Source: Crossiella sp. S99.2
Lineage (GTDB): Bacteria; Actinomycetota; Actinomycetes; Mycobacteriales; Pseudonocardiaceae
Assembly: GCF_023094165.1 (NCBI RefSeq)
Contig: NZ_JALMDK010000001.1
Span: 248,001 to 312,000 of the forward strand
DNA length: 64,000 bases
Reading direction: 5' to 3'
Shown here: piece by piece, positions 57,109 to 64,000 of the stretch
Position numbering within the stretch: the first letter of the stretch is position 1
Layout: each line of letters starts with the position of its first letter
Program-made: the position numbers and the translations under genes
Notes under the pieces: generated by a model
Database searches by the model: none
The model's input: the letters and a program-made list of their open reading frames with translations, nothing else
What the model was told of the DNA's origin: nothing

Positions 57109-58976
57109 GCGTCGAGCCCGTCGGTGCGGTCCCTGGCGTCCCTGGTCCGGCCGCCGTAGAGCACCGCGGCGCTGTTGACCAGCGCGAGGTGGCTGAAGGC
57201 CTGCGGGAAGTTGCCGGTGAACCGGCCGTGCGCGGCGTCGTACTCCTCGGCCAGCAGGCCGACGTCGTTGGCCAGTGCCACCAGCCGGTCGAACATGGAA
57301 GCCGCCTCATTTCGTCTGCCGGACAGGGCCAGCGCGTCCACGAACCAGAACGAGCAGGCCAGGAACGAGCCCTCGCGCCCGTGCAGACCGTCCACATCGG
57401 ACTTTCCGCTGTCGGTGCTGTACCGGTCGACCAGGTCGCCGTTTTTCAGCTCGCGCTCGATCGCGCGCACCGTGCCGACCACCCGCTCGTCGTCCCCCGG
57501 CAGGAAGCCGACCGCGGGGATGAGCAGCGTGGACGCGTCCAGTTCGGTGCCGCCGTAGTACTGGGTGAAGGAGTTCAGCTCGGCGTTCCAGCCCTTGGCC
57601 AGCACCTCCGCGTGCACCGCGTCCCGCAGTTCCCGCCAGCGGGCCACCGGTCCCGGCAGGTCGTGCTGTTCCACCGCGCGCACCGCCCGGTCGAAGGCCA
57701 CCCACACCATCACCCGGGAGTGGGTGAAGTGCCGGTCCGGTCCGCGCACCTCCCACAGCCCGGAATCCGGTTGCTGCCACAGCGTTTCCAGGTGCCGCAT
57801 CATGCCGCGCTGCAGGGCCCAGGACTCCGGCGTCTCACCCAGCCCGCGTTCGCGGGACAGGTGCAAGGCGTCCATGACCTCGCCGTAGACGTCGAGCTGG
57901 AGCTGACGGTAGGCGGCGTTGCCGATCCGCACCGGTTTGGCGCCCTGGTAGCCGGGCAGCCAGTCCGCCTCCCATTCGATCAGGTGCCGTTCGCCGTCGA
58001 TGCCGTACATGATCTGCACATCGGCCGGATCGCCCGCCACCGCGCGCAGCAGCCAGTTCCGCCAGGCCACCGCCTCGCCGGAGCAGCCGAAGTTGTCCAG
58101 GGCCAGCAGGGTGAAGGTGGCATCGCGCAGCCAGCAGTAGCGGTAGTCCCAGTTCCGTTCCCCGCCAAGGGTTTCCGGCAGCGAGGTGGTCGGCGCGGCG
58201 ACCATGCCGCCGGTGGGCGCGAAGGTCAGCGCCTTCAGCGTGGCCAGTGAGCGGTGCACCGCGTCGGCGTGCGGGCCGTCGTAGCGGATGTTCTCCGCCC
58301 ACTCCCGCCAGAAGTCCTCGCTGTCCTGGGTTTCCTGCACCGGATCGAGGGGTTCGGCCACCGCCTCGTAGGAGGTGGACCACTGCATGATCCAGGCCAG
58401 TCGCTGGCCGGCGGCGATGGTGAACACCGCCTCGTGCGCCCGCTCACCCGCGACCCGGTAGGGCAGCCGGTCCCCGCGCAGCACCACGGTGTGCGGACCG
58501 GCCACCGCGATGATGCACTCCGAACCGTGCGCCTCGGTCCGGCGCACCCAGGGCACCGAGTCCCCGTAGGCGAACCGGATCACCCAGCGCAGCCGCACCT
58601 CGACCTCGCCGGTGACGCCCTCCAGCACCCGGACCAGGGCTGGCTGGTCGTCCATGTTCTTCTCGTGCGGTGGCATCGAGTCGATCAGCCGCACCGTGCC
58701 GTCGGCGGTGTGGAACTCGGTCTCCAGCACCAGCGAGGTGTCCCGGTAGCGCCGGTGGGTGTGCTCCACCGGCCCGGTGGGCGCGATCTGCCAGTGCCCG
58801 GACTGCTCGTCGCCGAGCAGCCGGGCGAAGCAGGACGGCGAGTCGAACCGGGGCAGGCACAGCCAGTCGACCGACCCGGTCTTGCTCACCAGCGCCGCGG
58901 TGCGCAGATCGGACAGCAGGGCGTAGTCCTCGATCGGTCCCGGACCACCGGAGATGGCTAGCTCGTGATCGGCCAC
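57105..58976 (-). CDS. GH15 glucoamylase/trehalase-like glycosidase
   Basis: 623 residues. IEDYALLSDLRTAALVSKTGSVDWLCLPRFDSPSCFARLL is typical of the bacterial GH15 N-terminal beta domain, and GGERNWDYRYCWLRDATFTLLAL begins the alpha/alpha barrel. In mycobacteria, relatives are trehalases; other members are glucoamylases. No signal peptide, so it acts inside. I chose GTG 58976, seven bases after TAACCT; the frame continues to 59006. Coupled to the glucose dehydrogenase gene. Confidence 0.88.
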   Translation of the reverse strand: MADHELAISGGPGPIEDYALLSDLRTAALVSKTGSVDWLCLPRFDSPSCFARLLGDEQSGHWQIAPTGPVEHTHRRYRDTSLVLETEFHTADGTVRLIDSMPPHEKNMDDQPALVRVLEGVTGEVEVRLRWVIRFAYGDSVPWVRRTEAHGSECIIAVAGPHTVVLRGDRLPYRVAGERAHEAVFTIAAGQRLAWIMQWSTSYEAVAEPLDPVQETQDSEDFWREWAENIRYDGPHADAVHRSLATLKALTFAPTGGMVAAPTTSLPETLGGERNWDYRYCWLRDATFTLLALDNFGCSGEAVAWRNWLLRAVAGDPADVQIMYGIDGERHLIEWEADWLPGYQGAKPVRIGNAAYRQLQLDVYGEVMDALHLSRERGLGETPESWALQRGMMRHLETLWQQPDSGLWEVRGPDRHFTHSRVMVWVAFDRAVRAVEQHDLPGPVARWRELRDAVHAEVLAKGWNAELNSFTQYYGGTELDASTLLIPAVGFLPGDDERVVGTVRAIERELKNGDLVDRYSTDSGKSDVDGLHGREGSFLACSFWFVDALALSGRRNEAASMFDRLVALANDVGLLAEEYDAAHGRFTGNFPQAFSHLALVNSAAVLYGGRTRDARDRTDGLDA

Positions 58977-58983
58977 TCCACCG

Positions 58984-58989
58984 AGGTTA
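58984..58989 (-). promoter_or_regulatory. -10 box of leaderless GH15-GDH operon
   Basis: On the minus strand TAACCT is followed by seven bases and then the GTG start at 58976. A GGTGGA is too close to act as a ribosome site, so leaderless translation is likely. Confidence 0.5.
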
Positions 58990-59024
58990 GGCGTCAGACC
59001 CGGCAAGTGCCCGACCGGACACGG

Positions 59025-61574
59025 CTATCCGCCCACATTGAACCCACCGAGCCGGACCGGTGGCAGCCCGCCGCCGCCCGCGTACTCCGCGCGCAGGGTG
59101 ATCGACTCGCCCGGCCACAACGTCACGTAGTTGTCCGACCACCGAACCGGCCCGCTGACCCCGTCCAGACTGGCCTTGATCGCCAGCGCGACCGTGCCGG
59201 AGGTGTTGTGCAGCCGCACCTCGGCCCCGCCCGGCACCCGCCGCGCGCTGTGGTTCACCGACGTCATCGGCAGGTCCTGCAACCCGGTGAGATCGGCCGA
59301 GCCGGTGACCGGGGTGTGCCACCAGGTCGACCTGGTGAAGTCGAGCACATCGGCGCTGGTGGATAGCCAGTAGACGTTCCGGTCGATTTCCGCGCCGTCC
59401 CGTTCCAGCAGCAGTCGCACCAGGTAGGTGCCCTGGACCCCGGTGATCTCCGGCAGGGTGAGCACCCGGGCCGAGGAGTTCGCCGGCGCGGTGGCGGTGA
59501 CCGTCTGCTCGGCCAGCACCCGGCCGTCCACGGTGGTCGCGGTGGCCCGGACCTTGAGTCCCGGCACATCGGTCAGGCCGGTGCCGGCCAGCACCACCGA
59601 GCGGTCGTCGTAGGAGTACTGCACGTGCAGTGGCCGCAACGCCTTCTTCGCGCCGAAGTAGGACCCGGCCGCGTCCAGGTTGTGGTCCCACAGGTGCCAG
59701 TACAGCGTCGGCCAGGCGTTGTTGATCATCCAGTAGATGACGCCGGTGGCCGGGTTGGCCGGATCGGCGAAGTCCCGGCCGTAGGCCTCGAACTGGGCCC
59801 GGTTGCCCTCGTAGTTGGCCAGCTGGGCCTTGCGCAGGAAGTCCGTCAGGTCCTTGGGCTGGCCGTACCGCTTGGCCAGCGCGTCCGCGAACAGGCTCAG
59901 TGTGGCGAACACTTCCTTTTTTGCCAGGTGGTAGTGCGGTTTGGTCGGCATCCGCCAGAGGTCGTCGATTTCCTGCGGGGTCAGGAACTTCCGCAGGCTG
60001 GCCAGCTCCGGGATCATCGGCCCGGACCCGACCTCGGAGGCGAACCCGGCCGCGCCGCCGAGTTTGTCCTGGTACCAGTAGTTCGGCGGGATCCACCAGT
60101 ACGGCCCGTCCATCTTCATCCCGGATTTGCCCAGCTGCGGCGTGCTCTTGGCCGCGGCCGAGGGCAGGATCGGCGCGGTGAAATCGGCCGCGCGCAGGGC
60201 GTCCAGGTAGGTCTGCTCGACCCTGGCGGTGGCCGCGTTGTCACTGCCGATGAAAAAGCCCAGCACACTGGGATGGTTGACCAGCCGGGCCGCCTCGGCC
60301 GCGGTGGAGGCCCCGGCGATCCGGTAGTCCTCCTCGGTCCAGGTGCTGTACTTCTCCCACTTGGTGCAGCACTCCCAGCCGGGCAGCAGCATGATACCCA
60401 GCCGGTCGGCCAGTTCGAGCAGTTCGTGGTCCTCCTGCTTGCCCTCCAGCCGCAGCGTGTTCACGCCGAGATCGCGCACGTGCTTCAGCTCCTCGGCCAG
60501 CCGCCGCGGCTGGGCGCGCAGGAACAGATCCGAGGCCCAGCCGCCGCCCCGCACCAGGAACGGCCGGAAGTTGACCAGGAACTTCCGCTGGCCCTGCGGG
60601 GTGAGTTCGGAGCGCACGTCCCGGATGCCGAAGTCGGTGCTCGCCGTCGACTCACCCGCCGACACGGTCAGCCGGTACAGCGGCTGCTCGCCGAACTGCG
60701 CGGGCCACCACACCTTCGGCCGGTCCACCCGCAGCTCCGGGAAGGCGACGATCTTGCTTTCCCCCGGTGCCAGCTCGACCTGCTGCCGTAGCCGGTCAGC
60801 CCCGATCGAGGCGGTCACCGTGGTGCGTTGTGGCTGGTCGGAATGGTTGCGCACAGCCGCCTTCACGGTCAGCCGGGCGGCGCTGAGGTCAGGTTCCAGC
60901 GCGGTCACCACCCTGGGCTCGGCCACCGAGATCGCGCCCGAGGTCGCCAGGCTGATATCCCGCCAGATACCCATGTTGTTGTCCGGCGCCGGCGGGCTCC
61001 AGTCCAGGAAGCTCACCGTGAAATCGCGGAACGGGTCCGCCGGCATGGCCTTGATCGCCAGCGCGTTGCGACCCGGCCGCAGCAGCCCGGTCAGGTCGAA
61101 CTCCGCCCGCGGGTAGGCCCCGGCGGTGTCCCCGAGCCGCACCCCGTTGAGCCACAGCTCCCCGCGCGAGATCACCCCGCCGTTGAGCCGCAGCACCGTG
61201 TGCCTGCCCGGCTGCGGTAAGGCCAGGAACTCCCGCCGGTACCACCACGGCACGCTGAAATCGGCCGGGTTCACCGCGTCCCGCAGGTTGGTGGAGTAGT
61301 TCAGGTCCGGATAGCGCCGGTTCGCGATCAGCCCGGCCATCACGGTCGAGCGAGCGGGCACGGTCAGCCAGCCGCGGTCGCCATGCCGGGGACTGGAGAT
61401 CAGCGAGCCGTCCAGCCCAGCTTTGGCCGAGGTCTGCATCCGCCAGTCCGGCACCACTGTCGTGCCTGGTCCGGCCACGGTCAGCCCGGGATCGGGCGCC
61501 GGGTCGGCGACGGCCGGGGTCAGCGAGGCGCACAGGGCGAGGGCGATCCCGAGAACCAGTGGCGGCAGGCGCAT
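59025..61574 (-). CDS. Secreted GH2 exo-beta-D-glucosaminidase (CsxA-like), copy 1
   Basis: 849 residues with a Sec signal peptide (cleavage near AVA, residue ~24). It has a jelly-roll domain with WYRREFLALPQPGRHTVLRL, Ig-like domains, and a TIM barrel with RGGGWASDLFLR and GWECCTKWEKYS. The predicted acid is Asp-445 in FIGSDN and nucleophile Glu-514 in GFASEVGSG, the spacing and context of CsxA from Amycolatopsis, which releases glucosamine from chitosan. It ends after the Ig-like domains without the C-terminal CBM35 of CsxA. GTG 61583 is an alternative start. Confidence 0.87.
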   Translation of the reverse strand: MRLPPLVLGIALALCASLTPAVADPAPDPGLTVAGPGTTVVPDWRMQTSAKAGLDGSLISSPRHGDRGWLTVPARSTVMAGLIANRRYPDLNYSTNLRDAVNPADFSVPWWYRREFLALPQPGRHTVLRLNGGVISRGELWLNGVRLGDTAGAYPRAEFDLTGLLRPGRNALAIKAMPADPFRDFTVSFLDWSPPAPDNNMGIWRDISLATSGAISVAEPRVVTALEPDLSAARLTVKAAVRNHSDQPQRTTVTASIGADRLRQQVELAPGESKIVAFPELRVDRPKVWWPAQFGEQPLYRLTVSAGESTASTDFGIRDVRSELTPQGQRKFLVNFRPFLVRGGGWASDLFLRAQPRRLAEELKHVRDLGVNTLRLEGKQEDHELLELADRLGIMLLPGWECCTKWEKYSTWTEEDYRIAGASTAAEAARLVNHPSVLGFFIGSDNAATARVEQTYLDALRAADFTAPILPSAAAKSTPQLGKSGMKMDGPYWWIPPNYWYQDKLGGAAGFASEVGSGPMIPELASLRKFLTPQEIDDLWRMPTKPHYHLAKKEVFATLSLFADALAKRYGQPKDLTDFLRKAQLANYEGNRAQFEAYGRDFADPANPATGVIYWMINNAWPTLYWHLWDHNLDAAGSYFGAKKALRPLHVQYSYDDRSVVLAGTGLTDVPGLKVRATATTVDGRVLAEQTVTATAPANSSARVLTLPEITGVQGTYLVRLLLERDGAEIDRNVYWLSTSADVLDFTRSTWWHTPVTGSADLTGLQDLPMTSVNHSARRVPGGAEVRLHNTSGTVALAIKASLDGVSGPVRWSDNYVTLWPGESITLRAEYAGGGGLPPVRLGGFNVGG

Positions 61575-61623
61575 GTCCGGCACTCTGCCGCTGGTTGCCC
61601 AGTTTCGACAAGACTCCTAACGA

Positions 61624-61635
61624 AGTAAATTTCCA
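61624..61635. promoter_or_regulatory. Possible CsnR-like operator upstream of GH2 copy 1
   Basis: AGTAAATTTCCA at 61624-61635 resembles the CsnR chitosanase-regulator palindrome (AGGAAA/TTTCCT, as I recall it) but lacks the usual central base and has two mismatches. It lies about 50 bp upstream of the GH2 start. Weak evidence. Confidence 0.2.
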
Positions 61636-61653
61636 ACGAACCCGGCGCAGGCC

Positions 61654-61696
61654 GAGGGCGGCTCTCCGGAGCCCTGTACCCGGGAGAGCCGCCCTC
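61654..61696 (-). terminator. Terminator of GH2 copy 2
   Basis: GAGGGCGGCTCTCC (61654-61667) pairs perfectly with GGAGAGCCGCCCTC (61683-61696), a 14-bp stem with a 15-base loop, 30 bases after the minus-strand stop of the GH2 gene at 61726. It separates the two GH2 genes into distinct transcripts. Confidence 0.85.
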
Positions 61697-61725
61697 AGGT
61701 CCTACCTGTCCGACTGCCGGTTCGG

Positions 61726-64000
61726 CTACCGGATAGACGCGGACAGCACCTGCTTGGCCACGTTGTGGCCGTTGATCTCCACACTCGGCGTCGCGCCACC
61801 CAGGTCCGCGGTGCGATAGCTGCCGGTGAGGGTCAGCGTCTCGCCGGGCCACAGCGTGACGTAGTTGTCGCTCCAGTCCGTCGGCAGCACCTCGGGCCCG
61901 CCTGCGCCCTTGCGGATGTTGGCACGCAGGAAGAAGCCGACCTGCTTGCCGCTGGAGTTGTTGGTCAGCGTCACCGTGGTCTTCGTGTGCTCACCCTCCA
62001 CAGTGGACTTCGCCGAGGACTGCACGCTGGCCGCGGCCAGGTTGTTCAGCCCCTTGAGATCGGCATAGCCGGACTGCGGCGTGTGGTACCAGGTGGAGGC
62101 GCCGTAGTTGAGCGTGTCGGCCTTGGTGGAGAGCCAGTACACGTTGCGGTCCAGCACCTTTCCGCTGCCGTCCTTGAGCAGCAGCCGGGTGAAGTAGGTG
62201 GTGGACAGCCCGCTCGGCTGCGGCAGGTTGCCCGCCCGCACCGAACCGTTGGCCTTGGCGCTGACCGGCCGGGTCTCATCGGCCTTCACCGTGCCGTCCA
62301 GGTTGAACACCGTGGCCTGCACCGAAAGCCCCGGCACGTCGGCCAGTCCGGTGTTGACCACCGCGATCGACTTGTCGTCGTAGGAGTACTGCACGTGCAG
62401 CGGCCGCAACGCGGTCTTGGCGCCGAAGTAGGAGCCGCCGGTGGCCAGGTAGTAGTCGTAGAGGTGCCAGTACATGGTCGGCCAGGCGTTGTTGAGCATC
62501 CAGTAGATGACGCCGGTGGCCGGTTTGTTGGTGTCCGACCAGTCCCGGCCGAAGGCCTCGAACTGGGCCCGGTTGGTCTCGTAGTTGGCCAGCTGGGCCT
62601 TCTTCACCACCTCGGCCGGGTTCGCCGGTTTGCCGTAGCGGCCGTCCAGCGCGGTGCCCCAGAAGGTCAGCTTGTTGAACGTGCTCGACCGGGACAGGTG
62701 GTACTGGGTGGCGTTGTAGTCGGTGAGCTTGTTGATGTCGCCCTGCGGCAGGAACTTCTTCAGCTCGTCCATCTCCGGGATGGTCGGGCCGGGCCCGATC
62801 TCGGAGGCGAACCCGGCCGCCCCGCCGAGCTGCTCGTTGTACCAGTAGTTCGGCGGCTCCCACCAGTACGGACCGTCCATCTTCATGCCGGGGCTGCCCA
62901 GCTGCGGCGAGCTGAGCGCCTTGGCCGAGGAGATCACCGGCAGCTTCCACTCCGCCCGGCCCAGCGCGTCCAGGTAGATCTTCTCCAGCCCCGCGCCGGG
63001 CGCCGCGTCACTGCCGATCATGAACGCGAGCAGGCTCGGGTGGTTGCGGATGCGCTTGGCCTCGTCCTCGGCCGACTCACCGGCGACCCGGTTGTCCTCG
63101 GCGGTGAAGGAGCTGTACTTCTCCCACTTCGAGCAGCACTCCCAGCCGGTGATCAGCATGACCCCGGCCCGGTCGGCCATGTCATAGAACTCGTCGTTCT
63201 CCGGCTTGCCCTCCAGCCGGATGGTGTTCATGCCCATGCCGCGCACCAGGTTCATCTGGTCCTGCAGGTAGCGCAGGTCGGTGCGCAGGAACAGGTCCGA
63301 GGCCCAGCCGCCACCGCGGACCAGGAACGGCTTGCCGTTGACCGAGAACTCGCGGCCGCCCTTGTTCAGCCGGGAGCTGACCTCGCGCACGCCGAAGCTG
63401 GTCTTCGCGGTGTCGGTGACCGCGCCGTTCACCGATGCGGACAGCGCCGCGTCGTACATCGGCTGGCCGCCCATCTGGAACGGCCACCACACCTGCGGGT
63501 TCAGGAAGCGCAGGCCCACGGTGTTGCTCGGGGTGAAGCTGACCGTCTTGGTCTCCTTGGCCGCCAGCGAGACCGTCTGCCGGAAGCCCACGTTGCCCGC
63601 GGTGCCGCTGATCTCGGCGGTGACCGGCGCGTTGGTGTTGTTGCGCGCGTTGACCTTCACCGTGACGTCGGCGTGGTTCAGGCTGGGCAGCGGCAGGTCG
63701 GTGTCCACCCGCGGCTCGCGCAGGGACACCGCACCGCTGGCCGCCAGCTGGACGTCGCGGAAGATGCCCTGGTTGCGGTCGGCCGGCAGCTGCGCCCAGT
63801 CGATGAAGTGGATGATCAGGTCGCGGTCCTGGTCGGCCGAGTTCGCCCGGATGGCCAGCGCGTTGTCCCCCTTGCGCAGCAACGAGGTCACGTCGAACTC
63901 GAACGTCGGGTAGGCGCCGATCACGGTGTCCGTGCCGGCGATCTTGGTGCCGTTGAGCCACACCTCGCCGCGGGAGATCACCCCGCCGTTGAGCTTGAGG
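61726..64000 (-). CDS. GH2 exo-beta-D-glucosaminidase (CsxA-like), copy 2, 5' end beyond window
   Basis: At least 757 residues are visible; the start lies outside. The same order as copy 1: jelly roll (SRGEVWLNGTKIAG), Ig-like domain, TIM barrel with RGGGWASDLFLRTDL and GWECCSKWEKYS, the acid Asp in FMIGSDAAPG and nucleophile Glu in GFASEIGPG. The barrel is very similar to copy 1, so the genes arose by duplication. It too stops after the Ig-like domains, without CBM35. It should release glucosamine from chitosan ends. Confidence 0.87.
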   Translation of the reverse strand, partial: LKLNGGVISRGEVWLNGTKIAGTDTVIGAYPTFEFDVTSLLRKGDNALAIRANSADQDRDLIIHFIDWAQLPADRNQGIFRDVQLAASGAVSLREPRVDTDLPLPSLNHADVTVKVNARNNTNAPVTAEISGTAGNVGFRQTVSLAAKETKTVSFTPSNTVGLRFLNPQVWWPFQMGGQPMYDAALSASVNGAVTDTAKTSFGVREVSSRLNKGGREFSVNGKPFLVRGGGWASDLFLRTDLRYLQDQMNLVRGMGMNTIRLEGKPENDEFYDMADRAGVMLITGWECCSKWEKYSSFTAEDNRVAGESAEDEAKRIRNHPSLLAFMIGSDAAPGAGLEKIYLDALGRAEWKLPVISSAKALSSPQLGSPGMKMDGPYWWEPPNYWYNEQLGGAAGFASEIGPGPTIPEMDELKKFLPQGDINKLTDYNATQYHLSRSSTFNKLTFWGTALDGRYGKPANPAEVVKKAQLANYETNRAQFEAFGRDWSDTNKPATGVIYWMLNNAWPTMYWHLYDYYLATGGSYFGAKTALRPLHVQYSYDDKSIAVVNTGLADVPGLSVQATVFNLDGTVKADETRPVSAKANGSVRAGNLPQPSGLSTTYFTRLLLKDGSGKVLDRNVYWLSTKADTLNYGASTWYHTPQSGYADLKGLNNLAAASVQSSAKSTVEGEHTKTTVTLTNNSSGKQVGFFLRANIRKGAGGPEVLPTDWSDNYVTLWPGETLTLTGSYRTADLGGATPSVEINGHNVAKQVLSASIR

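Overview
The window is high-GC, gene-dense chromosomal DNA of an actinomycete, most likely of the order Pseudonocardiales (an Amycolatopsis, Saccharothrix, Kutzneria or Crossiella type). The inference rests on HspR/HAIR control of dnaK and clpB, an EspG/PPE/DUF3558 type VII secretion cassette, tandem DUF574 methyltransferases, chitosan-degrading GH2 enzymes like the Amycolatopsis CsxA, many GTG starts and leaderless genes. Several stretches keep the Mycobacterium tuberculosis gene order as I recall it: dnaK-grpE-dnaJ-hspR (Rv0350-0353), clpB with its neighbours, pyrE and a SpoU methylase (Rv0380c-0385), and purD...purB...purC...purS-purQ...purL (Rv0772-0803). I saw no tRNA, rRNA, CRISPR array, insertion sequence or phage gene, and composition looks even throughout.

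Layout. 1-4.3 kb: heat-shock operon dnaK-grpE-dnaJ-hspR behind two HAIR operators. 4.3-6.1 kb: methionyl-tRNA synthetase preceded by an unannotated methionine-rich leader peptide and competing hairpins. 6.2-11.3 kb: flavohemoprotein, PNPOx-fold protein, a MarR regulator and a MarR-MFS efflux operon with two operators; its 3' end carries a cluster of DnaA-box-like 9-mers. 11.3-14.7 kb: histidine phosphatase and HAIR-controlled clpB. 14.8-25.7 kb: conserved membrane-anchored proteins, four paralogous lipoproteins, SDR, pyrE, SpoU methylase, GH76-like protein, purD, a type VII substrate pair (one with a lytic transglycosylase domain) and an aminotransferase. 25.7-32.1 kb: secreted protein, MarR, HAD, threonine aldolase, and two related ECF sigma/membrane-protein pairs sharing a promoter motif. 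32.2-41.9 kb: purB, TetR, purC, DUF2334 protein, serine protease, epimerase, purS-purQ-purL. 42-47.5 kb: membrane proteins, two tandem SAM methyltransferases, and a PAS-GGDEF-EAL protein coupled to a candidate small protein. 47.5-50.8 kb: ESX-associated cassette. 50.8-56 kb: LysR, a large LuxR-type ATPase regulator, two coupled trypsin-like proteases. 56-64 kb, minus strand: GH15-glucose dehydrogenase operon and two exo-beta-glucosaminidase-like GH2 enzymes, the last running off the window.

Together the genes combine stress response and its regulon (HspR), most of the steps of purine synthesis from GAR to AICAR apart from purN, purM, purK and purE, cell-surface secretion, and extracellular polysaccharide/protein breakdown typical of a soil saprophyte. 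The most novel-looking signals are the methionine leader upstream of metG, the DnaA-box cluster at 11.1-11.3 kb, the shared ECF promoter of the duplicated sigma loci, and the candidate small protein upstream of the cyclic-di-GMP gene.
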